64,000 nucleotides of DNA from Lepraria neglecta. Taxonomy: Eukaryota; Ascomycota; Lecanoromycetes; Lecanorales; Stereocaulaceae. Both the position numbers and the translations under genes were made by a program. Each line of letters opens with the position of its first letter. Positions within the stretch are counted from its first letter, which is position 1. Where the stretch lies: assembly GCA_033220425.1 (NCBI GenBank), contig CM065651.1, forward strand, positions 186,001-250,000. Reading direction: 5' to 3'. The notes beneath the pieces were generated by a model. That model worked only from the letters and a program-made list of their open reading frames with translations, was not told the DNA's origin and did no database searches. Positions 23,159 through 35,927 of the stretch are shown here, in pieces.

Positions 23159-24094
23159 AAACGATTTCGAGGAAGCTCGCTGCGGCCAAAAGACTATTAA
23201 TGACGCGCTTGAGTTTCATATCGTCAAATCTAGACTGAGATCCCGATCCCACCCACCCATGCGCTGTCCGCGTGTTACGATAATCTTCGCGCAGCGAAAT
23301 GCGACGACTTTGGCGCATACTCCGGAGCAGTAAACTCAGAATAAATCCCTTTTTCACTGCGAGCAATTATGGATCCAAATCCCGGGACATGGTCAGTTTG
23401 GCCGGAAGTACAGGTCGTCAATATCAAAGTGCTACTCTGTATCTCTTTTATGGCCGCTTTTTCTGGGTGGGATCTGTGTCGTGCTAGACTCGCAAGCAAT
23501 TCAGAATCGCACGGATTGGCTTTCTTCAAACCTCAAACGACAACGCCACAACTCTTGTTCATTGAAATATGGACATAAAGGCGGCTTTCTTCCGTACGAT
23601 TCGCACCAATATTGACCTAATCATCTTACACTAACGTAGCTGTACCTTCAGCAAGTAATTGTTTGAGGTCTCCAACGCAAATGGGCTCATGCTCATAGAG
23701 ATAGATGTAATCCTTGACTCATGAGGACCTTGTAATTCTGGACTATCAACTTAAGTCAACAGCTCTGGAGAGATCCCCTCAGAGTCCACGTGAGTATAGG
23801 GATGATGAACTAGCAAGATGTAGACTTGGTCGAGATGATTCCTCGAGGACGCTTCAGAGCTTTGTGTGGGAGCGCTGGATGGCTTTGTTTGGCTAGGAAT
23901 GATTCTTGGAGAACGGATAGATGTCGGATGTCACAAGCCAAGCAACGGTCAAGTCGATTGGTCTCGATGATTTAGCCTTGTTGCAACTTTGGGTGAATTG
24001 GCGTAGACTTGTGAATAATTCGAGGCTCCTTCTCGATCATTCTTACAAATTCAATACCCCGCACCCAGGCTCTGTGTCACATTGCATTATCCTC
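23159..24094. other. Intergenic, no gene recognised
   Basis: Upstream flank of the modular gene and 3' flank of the aldo/keto reductase relic. Short frames only, with no motif. Confidence 0.4.
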
Positions 24095-25010
24095 TCAAGA
24101 GTTTTTCACGGGCTGCACAATCGCCCCATTGGATCCTTGATCTAGCCCATCCAGCGTAGCCATATCTTTCTCGCTCAGCTCAACGCTATAAACATCAGCA
24201 TTTGCCTCAATTCGGCTCGGTGTATCACAATTCGGCAGCGCTACCCATCCCTTTTGCAATGACTACCTGATGAGTAGCTGTGCTGTCGTCTTGTCAAATT
24301 TCTTCGACCGGTCCTCATGGATCTGATCGTAGGCTTTCAAGTTGCGGACGAGGGGCAGTAGGCTTTGATGATGATCTTGTGTTTGTTGCAGAAGTCAACG
24401 ATGGTCCGTTATTACCACCAGGGGTGTAGCTAGTCGAAGAATCAGTCAGCCACCATCCGAACAGAACATAAAGAGTGAATAGCCAGGGCATACCCCAATC
24501 TGATTGACATGTGGCGGCCATATCCTCGCATAGCTCGTCATCTCCTCAATGTGCCTAGTCCCAAAATTACTAACACCAATACTCCTGGCCTTCCCCTCAC
24601 TCGCTAATTTCTCCAAAGCCTGCCACATCTCTTTCCTTGCCTTAGGTCCACCACTGGGAGAACATATGAGGAACAAGTTCACGTAGCCCTCCTCCCCTCC
24701 AATTTTCTTCACGCTATCCAAGCACTTTTGTATGTAGCCTCCGGACTTCCCTGGCGCTCGTAACCTTCGTAGTCATGAACAACTCATTACGCGGTATACC
24801 TGACCGCCTGGCAGCCTCGCCCATCTCGGTCTCACTGCGGTAGAATTGGGCCGAATCGATGTGGCGGTAGCCAGAGCGGAGGGCTGTGAGGCAGGAATTG
24901 ATGCAGACTTTGCTGGGGGATTAGTAAATCCCGAAGCCCAGGCGGGGGATCTTGACGGCAGAGTTAGGGAGTGGGAGGAGGTCTGTGAGGGCGAGTTTGG
25001 AAGGAGGCAT
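24095..25010 (-). pseudogene. Aldo/keto reductase, decayed
   Basis: From ATG 25,010 the minus strand gives the AKR landmarks in order: LPNSAVKIPRLGFGIY, RSGYRHIDSAQFYRSETEMG (with the catalytic-site Asp and Tyr), LFLICSPSGG, GKARSIGVSNFG, LHPWW, TIVDFCNKHKIIIKAYCP, and the C-terminal LPNCDTPSRIEANADVY. An intron fits at 24,430-24,493. Stops lie at 24,923-24,921 (GIY*SPS; Gln expected), at 24,414-24,409 (HPWW**RTIV, where the family has QQ) and at 24,265-24,263. There is also a break near 24,745 and a one-base shift in a C run near 24,350. It would have reduced aldehydes or ketones with NADPH. The gene is dead as it stands. Confidence 0.8.
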
Positions 25011-25622
25011 GGTGGGCCACTGTGGGTTGCAATAGGCTTCTGCTTGGGCACGGCCCCTGTCTGTAGATTGATATTGGGCAGGGAGAGGCTGGTGGTGAGG
25101 ATGAATGTGTCTGGACATATTTAGTGGATACACGTAAATTCTGGACAGCCTTTGGCTATAATTTTAAGGAGTACGGGTCATGTGCAGTGGGGAATTCAGA
25201 GGCTTCCTTCCAGAGGTGAAAAAGTTGTCGAGTAGAAGAATTCACCCCCTCAGTTGGAAGCTCTAAAGTGTGCCCTAAAGCGGTTTCTCTGGGCGGTCGA
25301 TATGGACCCCGAAAATGGCTGGAACTTTGAATCTCCGGGGATAGGTCTGGTTGCCTGGACTACCAGCTCTAGTTCGCCTCTAAGGGCGGGTTGCCAATTG
25401 AAGGGGTTTGCCAACTGAGTTGGTACCCACGTTCCATGAAAATACACCATCCACCAGCCCCTTCCCATCAAACTTTACCCCAGCATTGTCAGTTCACAGT
25501 ATCATCGGTCTTCCAAGCATTGGGCTTATAGTGGAGGATCTGGCTTCCCAATTGTCTCCTACTCTCCTAGATGTGATCCGTCTTTTCTTACAGAACACTC
25601 CTTGCTCTTCTCCATACCTGGC
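25011..25622. other. Intergenic between divergent genes
   Basis: Upstream regions of the AKR relic (minus) and the GT8 relic (plus). Nothing else was recognised. Confidence 0.4.
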
Positions 25623-26662
25623 ATGGCTTCAAATGGCACCAAACATGAGCGTGCTTGGGTGATACTGCTGAAACGTTCTTCTTACCTACTAGGCGTAATC
25701 ACTCTAGCATACAGTCTCTCTACTCATAATACAGCACATCCTCTCGTTGTGCTCATCACACCCTTCCAGAGTCCAGTCTGCGGGCTTTGGAACTTGAATC
25801 AACTTACAATCCTCTCCTCAAGATCCACCCAGTTGAACCTCTTCTACTACCAAACAACCAAAAGGCCACCCTCATAGCCTCGCGTTTCGAAGATACATGG
25901 ACCAAGCTGCGTGCTTTCGAGCTGACCTCCTACAAAGCCTGCGTCTTCCTCGATACAGATATTACCATCTACAAGAATATGGATAGGATCTTCGACACAA
26001 GTCTTCCCGGTGATGACTGGATTGCTGCAAGTCACGCCTGCGTCTGCAGCCTCGATCACGATAGCTGGGCACCAAAGAATTGGATACGGAAGAATTGCGG
26101 ATATACGCCTTTGCAACATCCATCGGCGCTTGAAAAAGGAACACCAGTGCCGCCCTCCTCTGCTCCTCCAGACACCTACGCCCTCCTCAACGGCGGCGTC
26201 TTCCTGTACCACCCCTCCGAAGCTCTCTGGCAAGCCATCCACCACCACTTTCTCACCTCCTCTAAGTTCTCCGCATACCAATTCCCCGACTAAGATTTCA
26301 TGGCATCGGTTTTCCGTGGATAATGGCTGTCTCTACCGTGGAAGTACAATGCGTTGAAGACGATGAAGCAATGGCATACGAATATTTGGCGCGATGACGA
26401 GGTCAAAGGACTACATTACATCGTTGATAAGCCATGGGAAAAGAGGGTAGCAAGTGATGCTATTGGAGGGCATTTGGGAAGGGATGGGGAAACACATACG
26501 TCGTGGTGGCATGTATGGGAGGAATGGAGGAGCCAGAGGGAAGGAGAGCTGGTTGAGATAATGGATAATTTGGTTGCCAAACCATTGGATGGGGAGATTG
26601 ACCGGAGACAATGTGCTGAGAACAAGACGAAGGGTTTCCCAGTTCCAATACCTGAGCAATGA
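25623..26662 (+). pseudogene. Glycosyltransferase family 8 (glycogenin/galactinol-synthase-like), lightly broken
   Basis: The start MASNGTKHERAWVILLKRS... is followed by YLLGVITLAYSL, ATLIASRFEDTWTKLRAFEL and the metal-binding DxD motif within VFLDTDITIYKNMDRIFD near 25,960. DYALLNGG-type sequence appears as TYALLNGGVFLYHPS, and the C-terminal part has LPWKYNALKT and VDKPWEKR. This is the GT8 fold, which transfers sugars from UDP- or GDP-sugars. Three lesions are seen: a one-base shift near 25,765 in a C run, TAA at 26,291-26,293 (FPD*DFM) and TAA at 26,321-26,323. Both stops fit former Gln codons. About 345 residues, no introns. Fungal members near this type are often uncharacterised. Confidence 0.8.
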
Positions 26663-27092
26663 GCCCTGACAGGAACCAGTGTTTGGCTCACCGCGCACAG
26701 TCTTGTGCAGAACATGTTGCTAATGATGGACCTCCATCGGAATGGAAAGCTGCTACCCTCGCAGTTTAACGCATTCATGCGGGGTCTCAGGCTTCAAATC
26801 GACAACAATAAGATTAAGTTAGGTAAATAAACCTTTCTAACTAGTTCAGTATTGGCACATTACTTGACATGACCAAAAATCTAATCACAGAACTATCATG
26901 CATGCAAAAATACAATATCTCTCCATGGCACCCATCCCGGTGTAGCTGCGATGATCTGCAGCTCTCCACAGCGTCGACATCCTCCACGGCTCTCATCGAT
27001 GTTGTCTTCCTCGCTGCAATCTCTGCCTCCACCATTGGTTGCTTTCATACTCCTCAGCCTGACGACGACGACCTTGTTCGTCACGTTCACGT
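26663..27092. other. Intergenic, no gene recognised
   Basis: Overlapping low-complexity frames on both strands at 26,870-27,090 without motifs; no call is possible. Confidence 0.35.
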
Positions 27093-27530
27093 TCACGCTC
27101 CCTGCTTCTTATGGCTCTTTGTATGGATTATTGATAATTGCAAGTTCAGCACCACCAACTGCCGTGAGGCTTCGATACGTTGGGTCCGATACTCGTCCTC
27201 GATCCACGTATCGACTCTCCGCCCATCAGAGAGCAAGCCTGGGTGGCAGGCTTGAAAATCTGCTAACCGTTGAGCGACTTCGTCTCGACTGCGGAGATGG
27301 GCAGCGTGGCATTTTTGTCGGACCAGTTCGGCAACTGGTGTCTTATAGAACCCCGGACTGTTCAAGTAGACGGCGACGACTTCCTCATAGCGACCCCATT
27401 CTAGAGCAAAACATTGTCCCCCTTGCTACCCCGTGAGATACTCGTAGCATCTTTTGAAGTTGTGGAATGCATTCTTCTGGATTTGGCTTTGAATGAGAGT
27501 ATGAGTCTTGTTTTGAGAAACGGAGGAAAA
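27093..27530 (-). CDS. Unassigned protein fragment, Cys-containing
   Basis: On the minus strand one frame reads like real protein for about 140 codons, with segments FHNFKRCYEYLTG, GQCFALEWGRYEEVVAVYL, TPVAELVRQKCHAAHL, VAQRLADFQACHPG and TWIEDEYRTQR. One TAG interrupts it near 27,434, before QGGQC. Composition is balanced and distinct from the shadow frames. Four Cys residues are spaced through it. I do not recognise the family. Start and end are not defined: no good ATG is seen, and the end may run into an intron after ASRQL. Confidence is limited. Confidence 0.35.
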
Positions 27531-30109
27531 AGCTAGATGAACTTAGCAGGACTTTACTTGCAGCAGAAATTCTTATATACCCCATGTTTGCCCTTCTCCA
27601 GATTGGATGGAAGCACAGAAGCGCGAATGACCGCTATCATGCGCTTTGGAAATCCAAAGTCAGCCCCCAGCAGATAATTCACCTTTTGATAAGGGCTATA
27701 GCGAATGACGGCTAGAAGTCATTGTATCCAACGTGACCTGGTGAAGGCTCGTGGTACTGACCCATGTGGAGCCACACTCGGGTTTGCTGCAGTAAATCGC
27801 AAGAGCAAGTAAGTTACCCACGCAAGAGAGGCATGACAAGGTGATTGGCGGCGATTCGTGGGTGTGTGATCAACACCATCCAGCTAAACCAAAAGAAGTT
27901 TGGTTTAGCTGAAAGCTATCTGTTAGTACTTAAGTATCTTACCTCCTTGTTTATACGTATCTTAATTGTATGTTTTGTTTCATTTTTGCCGCACAGACAT
28001 TTGTGATGAAATCCAAAGTCTTTATTCATGAGGTAGCCAGGCTATCTAAATAAGCCTAGTCAAGACGCCAAAGGTTCTAATATGCATGCTTCTAGGACGC
28101 ACCTCCATGATCTAGTGGCGGCGCCTGCGATTCGGGTCTGGAGCACGATCTTGTCGGCGGCGTGGTTCCACGGTTTCCTCCACATCATAATCAATGCCAG
28201 GGGCACCTTTACTACTTCGATCGCGACTTTAAAGCTGATTGTCAGAAGAATTTCCAAAACCTCCATAGTTTTAATTCGTCTCAGGTGGAGGACCTACGAT
28301 AAGGTCTGATTGGGTCAGAATTTCCGATTTTCCCTGCAGACATTGCATTGCGCCGATGTCTGTGCCATGAGCAAAGATCCAATCTTGGTCTGAAACAAGA
28401 CCCCTATCGGCCGTAAGCAAAAACCGGCCCCTCGTAGCCTCACATAATCAGACTAGAATAGTACAAGTTAGATGATTCAACAAGGAGCAAACGACCCCCA
28501 TCAGCCAATCAAACAAACGCCGTAAAATAAGCCCTACACCAGCTGATTCTTTAGTCTTGGTTCCAGACAGCAATAGCCTAGGAGACATGTGCTCGCACCA
28601 AATTATTACGTCGATTATGAAAGCAGCACAGCGTCCATAACTTCGAAGGACCAAAATCACAAGTTCAGATTCTGCAAGGAGGGCTTGTCGAAATGCGTCG
28701 TAGGAATAGCTCTTGGAGTCCAGCGCCTGAAATATTCGCCAATTGACATTATTATAAGATCACTACGTCGTGGAAGCGAGGAGATTGACATGTTCTAGGA
28801 TCCTGCGACCGAAAGTGAATAGATCAGGGACTCTTAGTTCTCAATCTAGGACAACGATTTCAATCTCGTATGTTTGAGGAGGCACAACTCCGTAGTAGAT
28901 CCACAAACCCCTCCCATCACTGCCGTGTATACAGGTGTTGGTATTACCGGACTCAATTAAGCCGCTGTTGAGCGGAGATTGGAGTGCCACGCTTAGAGTT
29001 TGTTCGCCTTCGTAGATCATAAAAGAGATTCGAACACTCAATCTACACACATAATTATTGTCATCAGCTTGAGAAATGCAAAAAATCGCTCCAATATTCC
29101 TAGTCCTCGACTATCATATATACATTGCCCATTCAGGAACAACATGCTTTAGGCTTGATCCCATACTCCATTGTTCGCTGGGGTAGTATATTCGTATATT
29201 CATATCCCAATCGATAAAAGAGAGCTTTATGGACTCCAAATATCATGTGGGGGCGCACAAGTAATCACGGAAATGCTGCGGAGGCTGCTGCATAAGACGA
29301 CCATCGGGTTGTGACGACCATCACTGACACTACCCGTTAGCTTTCCCATTCAATGTCGAAGAAAGATGGACCAGCTATCACTTTATGAGTCGGACGATTC
29401 GCTTCTTGAAACTACGTCAGAAGCCATGTGGCCCCTCGGATTAACATTGTCGGGAAGTCGAAGCTCGAATCAGCTTCTTCGATAGGCAAGAAACGCCAAC
29501 CAATGCGTTCTTCACCATTATTCGCACGTCAAAGCATGTCAGCGTCGCTTACTACCAGTCGTTGCACGTTAGTAGCTTTTTACGAACTTGATCTCGCCCT
29601 ACCATTAAACCTGTCTTCTGTATCTGGTATTTCTGGTAACTTCCTTCGCGACGTTTCTCTGCCTATGACACAGGACTCTCGTTCGACCCTTTTGAACACA
29701 TAAAACCTTTCTAACACACGGCTTCATCATTTTGACGCGTCTTCTCGCCCCACGAATCTCGTGTTTCCGCGTCTCGTGGGTACTTCTTCCGAGTTTTCCC
29801 CACCAACGTTGCTATCCACTGTCGTCCTTCAACTACTCACCAACCACCAACCTTACTTTAAACAGAAGCTTTGACAAGTCACCATCATCTATCTATCCAA
29901 CCCCAAGGCACCCCAAGATCTACTTTTGTGACGCTGAGCCTTTTTTATCATCGATACGCAGCACTTTCTCGGGACTCCGCAGCAGCATAACGCTCATTGA
30001 CACAGGTAACTCCAATCTTCTTAGTATATATATCTTAACAACAGGTCTCAAAGCATTCAATATAAGCGAAAGCATGAACCCACACCTTTGGGACATGTAA
30101 GAAGCGATG
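27531..30109. other. Gene-poor stretch
   Basis: About 2.6 kb with only short frames. It contains the palindrome at 27,881-27,911. A 70-codon minus frame at 28,841-29,050 has protein-like composition but no recognisable motif. No RNA gene was found. Confidence 0.4.
27881..27911. repeat. Perfect 13-bp inverted repeat with 5-base loop
   Basis: CAGCTAAACCAAA at 27,881-27,893 is exactly complementary to TTTGGTTTAGCTG at 27,899-27,911, separated by AGAAG. It could form a hairpin or be a dimer binding site. No gene boundary is close enough to assign a role. Confidence 0.7.
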
Positions 30110-32150
30110 AATGGCGGTCTCAACCCCTTTGACCTGGACAATACGTGGGACCCCAAGTCTCCTGCCTGGTGAGTGTAACACTTGATTCCGCTGTGAACAC
30201 CACTCAAATGGTACAGATTCAACACCCATCGCCCAAGACATTGCCGGCTCGCACCTCGATATGTATGGAGAGATGGGAGCATGGCCGGCTCAACAGCATA
30301 CAAAGGCACAAAACGCTGCACCACTTCAAGATATCAGCGGCTCATCTCCTAAGGTTAAAGCTATGGCTGCTACCAAGTTGAAGCGTAAGAAGCCAACGAA
30401 CGGTCAAAAGCCGAAAGAAACGGAGGAAGAGGATGACAATAAGGGCACTACAGATCTGATTGATGGATCTTTGGATTCGTATGATCCCGAAGCTAAGAAA
30501 TGGCGTAAGTTCAACCCATCATCAGCAATAGTAAGTAAGCGTCTCTAATATGACACAGTTCCCGCTGTCATCCATGATGACATACATGGCGAGCTGATTG
30601 ATGAAGCCCAGTCTGCATATCCTAGTCACCAATATGGTAAGTCACCAACTTACGTCTCCGTCCAGGTTTAGCTGACATCCGCAGCCCGTCCAGATCCTAG
30701 CAGTGGGCGGCCGTATGATGAGACAGCTTTCAAGATTGAGCACGAACCCTGGGGTCCTGATCGCAAAGATCGCCCCGACATTTACTTCCAGTTGGAGGCA
30801 GATGAACGCCAACCCCACCGTCCTCATCCCGGTTTTATGAAGCATGATGAGAAGTGCGCAGGAGAACGAAAGACATCCCCGGAGAAGCGAGCGGAGATTA
30901 AGAAGAAGATGGAAGCGAGATGGGAGAGAGAGGACGGAAAGCTGCAACTTCGAATGGCAGAAGAGGCTAGAATCGCGAAACGAAAAAAGGGTGAAGAAGA
31001 CCCCGAGGATGACACTGAGGAGATTCGACCTACAAAGCGGACACGTCGGGTTCTTGAGAGAGACGCTAAAAAGTTGGCCCGACCCAAAGTCAACTTGCTC
31101 CAACAGCTCAAAGCGGACAAGAAGAAGTCTGGGCGTCGAGCAGCTGGTGCAATTCCCCAGGTTAAGAAGAGCAAGAGCCTTCTCAGGCAGGATGTTGCCA
31201 AGAATGCTTCCCAGCACCGTGAGAAAGCAGATGAAGCTCCTGTGTTCGACACGGACAGCGACGATGAACATGTTCCCCTGATCGTGAGAAAGAGGCAACA
31301 GCGAAAACCTGTAGCTCCTATCTTCGGTACGGGCAGCGACGACGAATATGTTCCAGTTCTCAAGACGAAGAGGCAACGAGCAATACCTACAGCGCGCACC
31401 TTCAGTTCAGATAGCAAGGACGAGGATGCCCCCATCAAGGTGACGAAGCGGAAACGTCCAGCTGTTCCTGTGGTCGAATCTGATAGTGACGATGAGGCGG
31501 AGTTCGTCCCCAGGGGAGGTAGGAGACACCCAGGAGCTGCACCAGACATCGAGTCGGAGAGCGATTCGGATCCAGATCCATTCGTCCTGCAGCAGCTTCG
31601 ACGCGTGAACAAGCGAGTGAGAGACGACCTTGCAGGATATTTGGCGGGTGATGACACTCTTTTGGCGAAACGTCAACGCGTTTCCCAGGATCAGAATGCT
31701 TACCCCGTCGGTGGCACCAATGAATATCAACGCAAGGCTAAGCGAAGCCGACATCTTTCTCAATCTCGTCCTCAGCAACGTCAGCATTCGCAGACATCGC
31801 AGGAGCTCCTTGGGGATGTCCTAGCAAACCGAGTCGCCAAAGTCGTTGCTTCAATTACGCCGGCGGATCTCAATCCTCTCCAGACAGCTTCAACAAGCGA
31901 GCGCTATTACGACCAAGTCGCAGAAGCCCTTCAGCCTACACGAGAAGCCCACTTTGACTTGACTAGATACGAAGCTCCATCAACCAATAGATGGGACAGC
32001 TATGCCACACAGTGGCAGCGTATCTACAATTCTTTCAAGTTTAATGGGGGGATGATCACCGATGGCAAGATCCCCGATCTGGTGCGGTTGTCACCACAGT
32101 CCTCACTACATCCACTTTTACGAGAGTGGTGTGGAGCTCGCTTTGATTGA
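30110..32150 (+). CDS. Charged, repeat-containing protein, tandem paralog 1 (probably nuclear)
   Basis: The frame is clear from ATG 30,261. Exons run to 30,504, then 30,559-30,636 and 30,685-32,150. Introns of 54 and 48 bp have GTAAGT donors and ACAG/GCAG acceptors. An extra 5' exon may begin near 30,110 (MNGGLNPFDLDNTWD), but its junction could not be settled. The protein is rich in Lys, Arg, Glu and Asp with many KRxR-type basic clusters. It has four degenerate copies of an acidic/basic repeat (TDSDDExVP... KRQRK) and a C-terminal domain of about 100 residues (LLGDVLANRVAKVV ... WDSYATQWQRIYNSF ... IPDLVRL). The same domain recurs in the next gene. The composition suggests a disordered nuclear or chromatin protein. 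Function and family are unknown. It has no stops. Confidence 0.75.
31236..31515 (+). repeat. Four imperfect ~28-residue repeats in paralog 1
   Basis: Units begin VFDTDSDDEHVP, IFGTGSDDEYVP, TFSSDSKDEDAP and VESDSDDEAEFVP, the first three each followed by a basic cluster such as VRKRQQRK, KTKRQR or TKRKR. Alternating acidic and basic blocks resemble CK2-site plus NLS arrays. Confidence 0.7.
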
Positions 32151-32984
32151 ATGGGAGTCTATGAAATGCTCCCTCTTTCACGAGTTGTGAAGCGGATGAT
32201 AAGAGCTTCTACGTTGATGGCAGAGGTAGATTTTGGACATCCTTCCTTAATGGGTGTACGGAGATCAGCTGGTGGAAGGCATGGTGGCTGTGAGATTGGG
32301 CAGATCTGCTGCCGTCAATGATAAACTTGGATTAACAGTATGCGAAGCGATTTGTGAGGGATTCGGAGTTCGTTGATATAGACATTGTTTCTTTGTTAGG
32401 ATTGTGCCTTTTACAAACATGGAGTTCGTTATTTCAGATATTTTGATACATCTAATTCAGGCTGGCTCCAGAGTTGCTTCTAGGATCAAGTTTTCGATTC
32501 ATCACTTTTTGAGGAACTAAACACCAACACGTCAGTCTTCTACCATGACACCAAACACATTCCTCTATTCCTTTTTGGGAGGATTGACATAGATATGTCA
32601 ACTCTCTTACATGACACACACGCTCAACGACACTCAAGCTGTGCCACTTGGATGTGTCTCACGGTGGTGCCGCCGTCGTGTGTCATTCTGGACCCTATAA
32701 TAATTCCTTCGATACATTTTCTTCTAGAGTCTCTCTTTGTATATATATATTTCTGCACACAAACTGTCTGGGTTTCTTCATACTACTCCTGCTCTGACGA
32801 CCCTACTCACTAAGCCTAATGGGGATTAGCGTAGAACTGAGAAGTGTGTTTACTTCTGCACGCGACTCCATAGGATTCGAAAAGCCATGCAATATCAACA
32901 CCATTCTTCTCATATGCGCTTATTAGCAAGCCCAAATGCTAAAACTTCCAGTCCCTAAGCGTTGGAAATTTACTAATATGCGTC
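32151..32984. other. Intergenic, no gene recognised
   Basis: 3' flank of paralog 1 and 5' flank of paralog 2; short frames only. Confidence 0.4.
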
Positions 32985-35927
32985 GTGTTTCCTGACCCAG
33001 GTGGCGTTGGCCCGACGTCGCTCCATCCAGGCTCCTTGACGTGGGGGCCGGATCGGCCCAGTCTCCCTGACATTATTTGGCAGTGGGAAGTGATAGCCCC
33101 TGGTGTACCACCACGTCCACGGCTTGCTGCACCAGGCCCCATGATGTTCGATGACAGAAACAGTCTTGGACCGTTGGTTCAACCCCATTCGCGATTGGCC
33201 GATTCCGGCGACACTCTCTTCGCGGACACAGCCATTCAAGCACGAGGCGTGGAGAAGACATTACAGTGATTTGACTTAAAGATAATGTGACTCATCCATA
33301 CCGACGTAGCTGAACACATACTGATGGCTTTAGTGTCGGCTCGAATGCCCGACTACATATACGAGGGCAATACACTCCAAGGAGAGCAAAAGAAGCTCCG
33401 AAGACTCAATTCCACCATCAGCATGCCCTCACAACGGTTGCGACTCCAGAAAGGCTGCATGAGTTGGACAACGCGCTCCGATACCGATAAGCTCAAGGTA
33501 AGGTTACTTGAGTTTTATGAGAATTACAATTTCGATCCAACGACCGATAATCCAACGTGGAGCTTCGGACGAGATTTGCTGCCTTGGGAGCAGGGTTGGC
33601 TTGGTCTTACAACTGTGGGGACTCACGAAGAGAGGGGTAAGGGCCGAGATCTGGATGCGGAGGCCCGGAACGAGAGAAATGACAAGAAGAGGAAGGATAT
33701 CGAGGGCAAGGCAGCCGCTGCATGGCCTCACTTGAGACTAGCGGCGAAGATACCACATGAAGATGGAGAAGATTATGAGCAAACAGAGAATCGTCCAGGC
33801 AAGCGAGAGCGTCAGAATAACTAACCCGAACCCCGGAACGCGAATCAGATGTCGTTGTCGTATGTTCAGACACCAGGGGCTTATGGCGGCAACACGATTA
33901 ACCCACAAGTCGATAATCCATACGCAGCTCCGAACATCCAGCCATTTCATGGCTACAGAGGAAACTCTTTCAATCACCAGGTCAATAACTACCCGGGTCC
34001 AAGTTTCCAAGCACATCAGGGTCACCGAGGCAATACATTCAACCCCAGCCTAATTTCCTCTAGCAATTTCGAGCTAACAACTCAAAATTTGATCCAAATC
34101 AGTCGGGAAGATCTGGCGGTCACCAGAACAACGCGCGGAATCAACTTCATCGAAATTTAAATCCAAATGATCCTAGGAACAACAGTCATGGCCGAGCTCG
34201 CCCTCCAAGATCGGAATGGCAGTGTGAGGAAAGCGAAGGTCCACAAAACCAGAGAATTCTTGGTCAAGGTCCTCCTTCCAGGTCGGAGTGGCCGCCTGAG
34301 GAAAATTAGGATCCAAATAAAATAAGAACTTCTGGTCAAGTTCCGCTTCCAAGAGCAGGGTGGCAGCCTCAGGATTCTGAGGATCTACGCGCCCCGTCAG
34401 CAGGAGAGCAACGCCGTATAGAGGACGAGCCTACACCTGACCAGGACTCGGACTTCGACGACGACAACTGGGACGGTGTATGGGGCGAGAGCGATCTCGA
34501 TACCATTGATGGTGAGGATGCCTCATGGATAATCAGCACAAGGCCGCGGGGCTGATGCCGGACCCTACACTGCAACGAATGCTTGATGTAGGGTCGTATT
34601 ATGGTCAAGACCAAGGAAACGCGGTCACAGCACCAACTCAGAATGTTCCGCAGGAACAGCCCGCGCAAGATAATTTGGTGCTGGAGTTGTTCGGCTCTGA
34701 TGTCGATGAATCGGCCAATGGGCCAGCTCAACAACTTCAAGACTATCTGCAGGAGCGTGTGGGTCACTGTGCGCCAGCTTTGAACCAGTCATCAAACAAT
34801 CCTACGCAGAGCGAGACGCCTAATTCTCATGGACAGCAGCCAAGGGAGAATCTTGGTATTTATGGAGCATATTTTGGGCAAGAGGTAGACAGAGATGTTC
34901 CCCAGACCAACCGGTAGAATATTGGCAATCCTTATGTTCCGCCTACGGACCTCCACCAAGAGGTACCACAGGAGACACTGCAAGGCGGTGGTCCGCTACG
35001 AGATCTCCCCGGCCACAGAGCTTCTGACTCAGTCGGTGTTGGGAATCTGCCTCCAGATGTGGAACAAGAGAGTGTTCGTCATATTCCTGACGACTTGAAT
35101 AGCGATGCTACATCTGGAATGGAAGCAGTGAGGGAGAGGAGCAAGGTGACTCTGCGGAAGCTGGAAATGACGCCCCATATGATCTAGAGGGTTTCACTGA
35201 TGGGCGAAACGATTGTGGCGTACCAGCAGTCGAATGGAGCCCCTCACCACAGTTCCGCCCAGAGATGCACGCACCAGCGCTAGATAATGGTCCGTCTGAT
35301 AAAGGACAGCCAAGCACCTCTCGTCGGGCAGGAATTCCGGGGCACTTTAAGAGCAGCCATTCGGGGATCGCTGACGAGCTTCACGAGCATAGAAAGCGAA
35401 CGAGGGAAGAGATGGGAGAAGCGGAAGGGTTCTTAGGCGAAGAGGTGGATGCCGATGCACGGAAGAAAAAACGTCGTCGTACTGAGCAGAATATGGAGCA
35501 GCCTATTATCCAATCGAAGCTGCGACCAGCCCGCCTCAGACGTCAACAAGATATCCGGACTGCTCAGGAATCCCAACAGCAGCAGCGCCTTGGGGAAGTG
35601 CTCGCTCAACAAGTTGCGGACGTTATTGCCAATGCCAGAGATGACGGTATCGCCTGCGCCGAACTGGCTGATCTCGCGAACATCGAGAGAGCTTTGTAGT
35701 CTACTCTCACTGCATACTTGGCGTGCATCGGAGAGGCTGCTCCGCCTACGAATATGTTCTAGAGCTATGCCACACGATGGCGATACATTCGGCAAGCCTT
35801 CGAGCTGAACTGGACTGCGACATCTCCCGATGCGGTGCCTTACCTCATTCGATTGCCATCTTTGCAGCCCTGGAGAGTCGAGTGGGAGCATGACGCAGAC
35901 GAGTTGGCTATTGAACCAGGCCACTAA
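32985..35927 (+). pseudogene. Tandem paralog 2, decayed
   Basis: Pieces in the same order as paralog 1. A Pro-rich piece (32,985-33,269) is in frame with a segment from 33,324 that has LEFYENYNFDP, NPTWSFGRD and a KKRKD cluster. A Gly/Asn-rich part follows (33,849-34,130), then three ~23-residue repeats and an acidic region DSDFDDDNWDGVWGESDLD. The end at 35,925-35,927 contains LGEVLAQQVADVIA ... SYATRWRYIRQAFELN ... YLIRLPSLQPW, clearly related to the C-terminus of paralog 1. Stops at 34,915-34,917 (R*NIGNP), after NN at 33,822-33,824, and two near 35,697-35,761, plus a frame change near 34,100, show it is a pseudogene. Most stops fit former Gln codons. Function unknown. Confidence 0.65.
34198..34400 (+). 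repeat. Three ~23-residue tandem repeats in paralog 2
   Basis: Units GQGPPSRSEWPPEEN, GQVPLPRAGWQPQDSED and an earlier ARPPRSEWQCEESEG share the PxRxxW core. The period is about 69-72 bases. Confidence 0.6.

Noticed and set aside
28082-28180. tRNA-like string GATCTAGTGGC...GATTCGGG
   Set aside because: Acceptor stem and anticodon arm cannot be paired around it.
30642-31657. Long minus-strand frames opposite paralog 1
   Set aside because: Leu/Ser/Phe-rich mirror of Lys/Glu-rich coding sequence; no start context or motif.
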